From positions 39,842,201 through 39,906,200 of the forward strand of contig CM053802.1 of the NCBI GenBank assembly GCA_028671895.1: 64,000 nucleotides of DNA, given 5' to 3'. Positions 56,397-64,000 of this stretch are shown in pieces (positions within the stretch are counted from its first letter, which is position 1; the number at the start of each line of letters is the position of its first letter). The notes beneath the pieces were generated by a model. It worked only from the letters and a program-made list of their open reading frames with translations, searched no databases and had not been told where the DNA came from. Made by a program: the position numbers and the translations under genes. Source of the DNA: Oenanthe sinensis (taxonomy: Eukaryota; Streptophyta; Magnoliopsida; Apiales; Apiaceae).

Positions 56397-59300
56397 TTAA
56401 AATCTCGATTTCTTGCGCTCCTCTTCCTCACGAGCTTTCTTCTTGGCTGCCTTTTCTTTCTTCATGAACTCAGGGTTGCAGACTTCATCCATTCTTTTCT
56501 TGAAAAGATTAAGTCCTTCTGCTTCCACATGATTTCTGATCTTATAATCTCGAAACAACCTCAACCATCTTTCAACCATGCTGCGAGTGGTAAGCTTCGT
56601 GGTAATGTCTTCAAATCTCAGCTTAGTGACTTTGTCAGGATACCCCTTTTCACCTTTCTTCCTTATGACCAGCTGCTTAGGGTATCCAATGACAATAGCG
56701 GTGGTGCATTGCTGTAGCCTCTGAATATCAAGCTGTTGTCTTTTTCTACAGAAGTTGTCAAATGTGACACTAAGATAATCCTGATCAAACTCGTCAACAT
56801 CATCCATCTCATCAATCAATTCCCTTATGATACACAGTGTTTCATGACTGTGTTCTGCAAAGATGTCGTACTTGATTTCAATGACGGTTTCCACATGATG
56901 CTTGTCTGTGTAGATCAGCAGATCATTTTCATTCTCATCTTTGCTTTTGACAAACTTGACATTTGCACCAACCACTGCACTAGCTTCCTCCCTTATTTCT
57001 CCTTCTTCAGGAATGTCTACTCTCGGATCTCCGTATCTCTGCACATACTCTTTTATTGCCTCTTCTTGCTGCTCGAATGCATAGTCTTCAGGCTCCTTCT
57101 TAACCACTGGTAGTTTGGCTTCAGGCAACTTGTATCTAACATCTTGCTTTCTTATCAACTTCTCCAAGTCCTTAGCCACCAGCTTCTTTTCCTTTGTTAG
57201 GAAACCTTTTGAGAGGACTAGCTTTGCAACTGCCTTCAGTACATTTACGTTCGGAATCAGTTTCGAGTCATGCAGATTTACAATCCTCAAGACCTTGTCA
57301 TGGACATATCTGATCTGATAGGGATTTAGAATAATGTCAACCCCTCTGTCTTCAGCCATCTTCAATAGTTTCTCTTTAAACAGCACTCCAGTCTTGACAG
57401 AGGTGTCTACCTCCTTGTGAGCATATTCTACCAGTTCACTAGCACCCCTTGCATGGAAGAATGCTTCATCAACCATACACGACTCGATTCTTGTTATGGG
57501 TGCCCAAGTAATCATCAGACTCCATGCTTTCTCCTTGAATATAACTTGAACAGAAGTGCATCCCTGTCTTATACAGTTTAGATAGTTCAGAAGCCCACGG
57601 TTTAGATTTTCTAGCTTGTGGAGAAGGAAACTCAATCTTTCTGAGTTAGGAGCATAGGCTCTTGGTCCAGCTAAGGCTTCTCTAGCCTTGTCCCACTTGG
57701 GACCTTCCCTCCTTATGTCAGCCTGGACCTTAGGATCTTTGATCTTTTGCATTTCATACTCATGCTGAGTTTTCTGAGCCACTCTCTTCTCTTTTGCCAT
57801 TAGTTCCTTTTCCACGATTCCTTGAAGCACTTCTTCATTCACTCTTTTTCTAGCTTCCATGAATATCTCTTCTTGCATCTCCGCTTCTTTCGCTACTTCA
57901 TCAACTTCTTCTTCCGGCACATGCTCGTCAGCAACCGAGTGGTCTCCTGCATCACCTGCAACTCCTGCGCCAGATCCGCCAGGATTTAGACCTCTTTCTT
58001 GTTCCCACTCTCTTGCCCGTTGCTCGAGTCTCGACCTCCTTGCCACTAAGGCTTCTACATCCATCTCATCATCATCAGAATCTTCAATAAAGTCTCCCAT
58101 AAATACATCGACGAGATGTGTTTCTTTCTCAGCTCCTGCTTCTTCAACTACCATCTTCTGCTTGCCTTTGTCTTTAAGAGCCGGTTGAGCCTCCTCCACC
58201 TTTTCACTAGATTTGTTTGAGGACTCGATCACTGGACCCTTACTAGTCAGCTTTTTCAGACCCTGATCCTCCTTCTCCCCCTTAGGTGGGTTATCCTCAT
58301 CAGGAGCATCATCATTTTTATCGTCACCACCACCACCGGTTGAAGGACCAGGTCCAGCCCTGTTACGTCCAAAGACAACATCAAGTAATTCATTTAGCTT
58401 CATCCAGACTTGAGACATGCCATGAGTGACATCATCTACTGACCGCCCAACCTCCACCTGTACCAATCCAAGATTGTTTATCTTGTCAATCAACTGATTT
58501 TGAACGGCAATCAGGTTCTCCATGAACTGTGCTCCAACCTCCAATCTTCCAGAGTGGGAAGAGACAGCAGCAGTAACACCAGCAACTCCAGCCTCCAAAA
58601 CCTCCACCTTCTTCACTAGATCCTGCAATGTAAGGGACGGTGTTTGGCTTGGGTTAAACTGTTTACTCTCGTCGGGTTCTGTTTCACTCAAGATCCCTAA
58701 AGAGAAGGGATCTACTCTCCCTGTCTCTCCCTCGTGTTTAGAACCTAACAGAACTAGAGCCTCATCCACTAGTCGCTGGGGACTAGCGGTGAGTTGGTCG
58801 GCGATATCGGTCAGTGAGACTGAACCTTTAAACGCTGTGTCTACGTTAGGAGCTGGCGTTATGACCATGTCATCCCCTTGTTCACCAAGAACCTTTTCTG
58901 GTTCGCTGGGCTGTTCTGGAGGCGTAGACCCACCAGTCACCAGATGTCGTTGCTCTGCGAGCAACTTGTTTTCTGATTTAGATGGGGAAGAGTCATCCGT
59001 GCTGGATTTGACAGACCCTTCCTCATATAAACTTCCTGAGATTCTAGCATCAGAAGTGCTAGTCTCAGTTTGCCATTCCCCTTCCGAGAAATTGCTCAAA
59101 GAGCCCTGAGCGGACAACTCAGGGGAGGTAGGGTCAGCTCCTATTGGCTGTTGAGATGAACCCCCTCCTTGACTCTCACCAACATGCCTAGGCGAGTGCG
59201 AATGTGTTGGAATATTTAGGAGAGGTGAGCCACCAACGTGAGGTGTGGTGGTTGTGAGAGGTGAACTATTCCTAACAGGTTGCGCAGTTGCCACTGGGAT

Positions 59301-60557
59301 AGAATCCATCTTTTGCTTCTTTGAGGGTGGCAGAGCTGCTGATTTTACTACTCTCTCAACTCCTACACTCCCTCCACTCGATTCACTCGACTTAGATGGG
59401 CTTGCCTTCCTTTTATCACCAGTTTTAGGGCTGGCTGAATGTTTATGAATAGAAGGGCTTGCAGCCTGGGATAGAGCCTGGGGGTTTTCAGGCCCACGGC
59501 TGTAGAAAACAGGGGTTGGTTGAATTGAAATTTGATCAAGATCAGCAAGAATAGGTACCTGACTCAGAAGATCTTCATCCTTGTCAGCTCCAGCTTCTGC
59601 AACATTTGCTTCAGCCATTTCAACATCCACACCTGCTTCTCCCAAATTGCCAGACACTTGATCTCCACCTGCAGCTTCGTTGCCACTACCTTCCGCTTCT
59701 ACTGCGGTAAACTGAGAAGCGTGCACCCTAGCATACTCATCTTGCAGATCCTAGAAGTACGGAGTCAGGCGCAACTCAAAAAGTCTGGACTTTTGCTGGG
59801 TTTCCATGGTGGAGATACTCTTTAAGGTCATATCAAAACATGCCATCCTTTCAGAGCCTTGAAATATTCTTCTGTGCTCCTCCGAAAGAACGTCATCCAG
59901 AACCATCTGAAGGAATCTTGGCATCTAACATTTGACTGGTCCATCTTCCGGATTCCGAGATGCATTCTTTTCCAGTGCCCACCTCTCAAGCAACTGAATC
60001 AACAGATGTTTGCCCACATTCACTCTTCTGTTATTTGCCACTCCATATAGAATTACTCGACAGTTGTTGTTGATTGGCCTGTAGTCTTTGTCCTTTGGGA
60101 ACATGCAGCGTTGAATGGCCTGAACTACATAATCCCACTCAGCTGGTAACATACCTGTGTGAACCTTTGTTACTTTGATAGGACCCGTGGGAGGGCGACA
60201 ACCTATTTCCGTGAATAATTGCAACATTTCTTCCATAGTGGGTTCCGGAGCAAATTTTTTTAAGGAAGCCCAAGAATCTCACTGAACTTCTGCAGACTGA
60301 CCTCATATTTTGTACCACCGATAGTGAAGGATAAGCCTGTTAGATTTGCTTTACCACCCTGAATCTCTAATGTTGAGTAAGCAGCTTGAAGGGCTTCGAC
60401 ATTCAGGATGGGAGAGGTGGTTAAGGCATGACTTATCATGGATGTGTTGTTGAGGGACTCAATCCAGAACTGGTAGTGAATGAATCTACCAGTTGCTCGA
60501 TCAGCAGAGAGATTAACAAAGTTGGTTTTGGGAATTGTGAAATTTGGGTTGGCCATT
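56397..60557 (-). pseudogene. E4 extra gene of about 1390 codons, unknown function, three breaks
   Basis: The start is the ATG at 60555-60557 (MANPNFTIPKTNFVNLSADR). The first domain (about 230 residues) contains YEVSLQKFSEILGLP and LPAEWDYVVQAIQRCMFP, an organisation reminiscent of plant-transposon N-terminal domains with an [IL]LGLP motif. A long Ser/Pro/Glu-rich low-complexity part follows, with a basic KKQKM stretch and coiled-coil segments, then a charged C-terminal half ending REEEERKKSRF. No signal peptide or membrane segment is seen, so it is not an envelope protein. Breaks: a frameshift in an A-run near 60255, TAG at 59925-59927 and TAG at 59751-59753. The 1109-residue part after the last stop is completely open. 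Function unknown. Confidence 0.75.
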
Positions 60558-61139
60558 TGAGATTTGTGTTTGAGAAGAGAAATGTTTTGTAAAGATTTTG
60601 CAATGGAAATTTTAGAGAACAAGTTCTAAATTTAAACACAAAAAAAACGTACACGAACCCCACTAATTACCCACGTAATTAAAACTCCCCACTAATGACC
60701 ACTTAACTCCCCAATAATGATCACTTAACTCCCCCACTAATGATTGACGGTTTAGCTTTAGGAAATTAAAGTGAACAGTCATTTTGTTTTGAAAAATGCG
60801 AATATCTCGGAAAAACACAAGAAAATGAAAAACACGAAGACACGAAATCAATAAAAACAAACTCACTCGAATAACAGGAGAACTGAACAACGATTTGCAA
60901 GAACACTAATGTTAAGAAATGACGTAGAATATGCGCAAAAAGTTCAACAGTTTACTTTAAACAAAATTTTGGCAGAGTTTTGCTTTAGTGATTAATGTTT
61001 TCAAGTAACAGTTAGTGATTTTTGTTTAAGAAAATCACAAGAAAAACTTGGTGTTATGGCAGGGAAGAGGATGCTGTGAATGTATGTATATGCGTGTGTA
61101 TTTGCTTCAGCTTTTTGAACTAGTGAGAGAGAGAAAGTT

Positions 61140-61452
61140 AAGTGAAATAATGAACAGTCTATATAATGCTATATTATATACTTGCACGCCTAAAAAGAAA
61201 TTAACTGAAAAGACAAGTCACATTTCGATCTCGAGATACACATCGCGATCCGCATCTCGATGTTGATCTTGATGTCGATCTCAATGGCGATCTCGATCTA
61301 CATCTCGATGTCGATCTTGATGTCGATCTCGATCTACATCTCGATGTCGATCTTGATGAGGACAGATCGAGATTTACCTTAAACTTTTTAAGCATATCCT
61401 GCAAGTCAATCTCGATCTCAATCCAGAAACAGATCGAGATTTGCCTTAGAAA
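61140..61452 (-). promoter_or_regulatory. LTR-like promoter of the E4 extra gene
   Basis: Between the end of pol and the extra gene the minus strand has a TCTCGAT-type repeat array (61227-61452), then TATA-like TATATAATATAG at about 61172-61184 and a CT-rich start region near 61110-61135. The array ends in two boxes, ATTTACCTTAAA (61372-61384) and ATTTGCCTTAGAAA (61439-61452), the same boxes that bound the LTR array. A leader of about 550 bases would follow. The promoter role is inferred. Confidence 0.6.
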
Positions 61453-61801
61453 ATTTTAATGAAATTATATGAATTAAACATTTATATGTAAAATTCACAA
61501 GATTTCACCACAAATTTTCACACCATTTTAGAAACTTACAATTTTGAAATGACAGGGAATTTAGCAAATAAATCATGCATTACAAAATTAAGTCTAGCAT
61601 TAAATCCTATCACATTATTAGACATTAATCATATGGATACACAGATCATCATAAGATTAATGTCATGAAACTTTCTAACTCACCCTTTTGTTGCATGCAA
61701 CACAAACATCTTTGAAATTAAGTACACATTATTAATTATGAATATTCATGTACCACAACAATATGTACACAAACTGAATTATAACAGATAGGTAGCAAAA
61801 A
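61453..61801. other. Spacer between E4 pol and the repeat array
   Basis: AT-rich, no gene seen. Confidence 0.6.
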
Positions 61802-62869
61802 CTAACAAGTGTTAAGCATCCCCAATTCACCAACCAATCTAGAAAATGTTGATTCGTCTAGAGGTTTAGTGAATATATCTGCTACTTGACGTTCAGTAGA
61901 CACAAAATGCAACTCTACAGTTCCATTTTCTACATGCTCTCTAATAAAATGATACCTTATATCAATATGCTTAGTCCTTGAGTGATCCACAGGATTGTTG
62001 GTCATTACAATAGCACTTGTGTTGTCACACATGATAGGAATCTTAGATACTTCCACACCATAGTCCTTGAGTTGGTTCTTCATCCACAGTATTTGGGCCA
62101 CACAGCTTCCAGCAGCAATATATTCTGCTTCATCTGTCGAGGTTGATACTGTGTGTTGTTTCTTGCTTTGCCAAGACACCAACCTTCTTCCAAGGAACTG
62201 ACAGCTTCCTGAAGTGCTCTTTCTATCTATTCTACAACCTGCGTAATCTGAATCCGAATAGCCAACAAGATTAAACCCTGTATCTCTTGGGTACCAAATC
62301 CCGAGATTTGATGTTCCCTTGAGATACCTAAAAATACGCTTTACGGCTATAAGATGTGACTCTCTGGGATCCGCTTGGTACCCTGCACATAAGCATGTGG
62401 AGAACATAATATCAGGTCTGCTAGCAGTTAAATACAAAAGTGAGCCGATCATACCTCGATAGCTTGAGATGTCTACAGGTTTTCCCGCTTTATCCTCGTC
62501 AAGCTTCGTGGCTGTTGCCATAGGAGTCTTAGCTTGTGATACATCTTCGAGACCATACTTCTTTAATAGATCATGAATGTACTTGGTCTGGCAGATAAAT
62601 ACCCCGTCCTTCATTTGATTAACTTGAATACCCAGAAAGAACGTCAGCTCTCCCATCATGCTCATTTCATACCTCGATTGCATTAACTTAGTGAATTTCG
62701 CACATAGCTTCTCATTTGCAGACCCAAAGATAATGTCATCCACATATACTTGCACCATTATTAGATCATCTTTGCATTTCTTGTAGAAAAGCGTCTTGTC
62801 GATTACTCCTCTGGTGAAACCACTTTCTAGTAAGAAGTCTGACAGAGTTTCATACCACTTCCGCGGAGA
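61802..62869 (-). pseudogene. E4 reverse transcriptase C-terminal half and RNase H
   Basis: Continues pol after a TAG stop at 62870-62872. It shows VYVDDIIFGSANEKLC with the intact YVDD box, FFLGIQVNQ, TPMATATKLDEDK, PDIMFSTCLCAGYQ, RNase H with STDEAEYIAAGSCVAQILWM and MCDNTSAIVMTNNPV, and a natural end ADIFTKPLDESTF to GMLNTC at 61802. The catalytic residues seen are intact. E1 encodes the same type of reverse transcriptase (FGST, PDIMFS), so E1 and E4 belong to one lineage. Confidence 0.92.
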
Positions 62870-63979
62870 CTACTTAAGGCCAGACACTGATTTGAAGAGA
62901 CGATAAACATAATCACAGTATTTGCTGTCGACAAACCCAAGAGGTTGATCAATATACACTTCTTCATCCAGTTCACCATTTAAGAATGCACTCTTGACAT
63001 CCATCTGATAGACTTTAAAACCATGATATGCTGTGAATGCTAAGAACATCCTTACGGCCTCTAGCCTTGCTACTGGTGCATAGGTTTCATCATAATCAAT
63101 TCCTTCTCTTTGAGTATAACCCTTAGCAACTAGGCGATCTTTATTTCGTGTTACAAGTCCGTTTTCATCCAGCTTGTTTCTGAATACCCATTTTGTTCCA
63201 ACAACAGATCTATTCTTTGGTCTGGGTACCAACTTCCACACCTTCTGCCTTTCAAACTGATTGAGTTCTTCTTGCATAGCAATCACCCAATCAGCGTCAT
63301 CTAGGGCTTCTTCCACCACTTTAGGTTCCAATTGAGAAAGGAACACTGAGTATAAACATTCATTCTCGGTGGCAATTTCAGCTCTAGCTTTTCGTCTAGT
63401 AGTCACTCCAGCATCTGGGTCACCAATGATTAGCTCAAACGGATGGTCCTTGTTCCAAGTACGATCCTTAGCAAATGTTCTTGATGACTCAGCTTGATCT
63501 TGTAAGTGAATGTGACTTATTCTAGAATCACTTCCACTAGCTCCCCCTGAGCTAGTACTAGCCCCCCCTGAGTGAGCTGCTCCCCCTGAGTTAGTACCAG
63601 GTCTAACGGAAGGTGATCCCTCAGCTCTAGTGGTTTGCATAGGCGAAACACTAGACTCTTGATTAATTACATTATTTATCATTGGATCACTACCCTGCAC
63701 TACAGACTCAGGTACTGTATCCACTTCATCAACATCCATATTTTCAAATCTTAGAGAAGTGGGCTCACTGTCTTTCTTTAGTATAGAAGGGAGCTTTGAG
63801 TCGTCAAATGTGACATTAAGGCTTTCAACCACCTTGCGATCATTAAGCACAAACACCCTGTACGTTGCTACTACTTCAAGAGAATATCCAACGAAAACCC
63901 CTTCATCTGCTTTGGCATCAAACTTTCCAAGTTGTGCATTGTCTCTTAACACAAAGCATTTGGCACCAAACACGTGAAA
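62870..63979 (-). pseudogene. E4 integrase C-terminus and reverse transcriptase N-terminal half
   Basis: The minus strand reads VFGAKCFVLRDNAQLGKFD (integrase C-terminal region), a Ser/Gly-rich linker with repeated SGGA, then ECLYSVFLSQLEPK, DADWVIAMQEELNQF, GTKWVFRNK, YAPVARLEAVRMFLAF and YQMDVKSAFLNGELDEEVYI. It ends in GLK followed by TAG where the family normally has Gln. Another TAG lies at 63980-63982, just upstream. Both are single-base nonsense changes in an otherwise clean frame. Confidence 0.9.
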
Positions 63980-64000
63980 CTACTTGATAGATGGTTTTCG

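Larger units (their letters stand above)
54719..64000 (-). mobile_element. E4: Copia element with an extra gene downstream of pol
   Basis: On the minus strand pol (integrase C-terminus, reverse transcriptase, RNase H) enters from beyond 64000 and ends at 61802. Then come a promoter-like region (61140-61452), a long extra ORF (60557-56397), a polypurine tract (about 55935-55948) and the 3' LTR (54719-55934). Position and layout resemble SIRE elements, which carry an additional ORF after pol. The 5' half and 5' LTR lie outside the window. It is inserted into the LTR at 53372; the left target site would be ACTGC (54714-54718). Confidence 0.8.

Noticed and set aside
56397..60557. E4 extra gene as a retroviral-type envelope
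   Set aside because: There is no signal peptide, hydrophobic membrane segment or Cys-rich ectodomain; the protein is charged and low-complexity.
61802..63982. In-frame TAG codons as possible programmed readthrough in E4
   Set aside because: The four stops seen in E4 (59751, 59925, 62870, 63980) are all TAG, but they lie at ordinary positions inside domains and E6 has none. Simple nonsense decay, some of it fitting C-to-T change at methylated CAG, is enough.

Overview
This is nuclear DNA of a flowering plant, most likely a eudicot. It has one apparently functional host gene with spliced exons, a phytoene synthase (19337-23181). Almost everything else is transposable elements nested in one another, plus decayed host-gene relics. 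Nothing in the sequence fixes the species. No tRNA, rRNA or CRISPR structure was seen.

Layout, with element names used below. E0 (1-656): the 3' part of a plus-oriented Copia LTR, inserted into the RNase H region of E1. E1 (657-16390, minus): a decayed SIRE/Maximus-like Copia element whose gag is split by E2. E2 (5330-14462, minus): a Copia element with two 1699-bp LTRs, interrupted by two in-frame stops and lacking the integrase catalytic Glu. 16391-26913: host island with the PSY gene, a heparanase-like (GH79) relic and a calcium-dependent protein kinase relic. MULE (26924-39416, 10-bp target duplication): a 12.5-kb Mutator-like element carrying a broken MURA transposase, two pairs of small paralogous ORFs of unknown function and a five-exon plant-mobile-domain gene. 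E6 (39998-47969, plus): a young, intact Copia element with a perfect TTACG target duplication, inserted into an unidentified host gene. E3 (48666-53371, plus): a truncated Ty3/gypsy Tat-like element carrying a 1516-bp solo LTR. A second LTR of that family, in opposite orientation, starts at 53372 and is cut by E4. E4 (54719 to beyond 64000, minus): a Copia element with an extra gene of about 1390 codons downstream of pol.

The two most interesting systems are the MULE and E4. The MULE has internally duplicated promoter-plus-ORF modules and hairpin-like subterminal repeats. In E4 the extra gene seems to have its own promoter, built from the same TCTCGAT repeat array and boundary box that lie in the element's LTR. 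Related repeat arrays occur in the E1 LTR, and an unrelated one in the E0 LTR, so rapidly changing arrays upstream of the LTR TATA box look like a shared design.

Most elements are dead by nonsense or frameshift mutations. Only E6 has an intact gag-pol. The order of insertion can be read from the nesting: E1, then E0 and E2 into it; E3, then its solo LTR; the 53372 LTR, then E4. All identifications rest on reading motifs by eye, with no database search.
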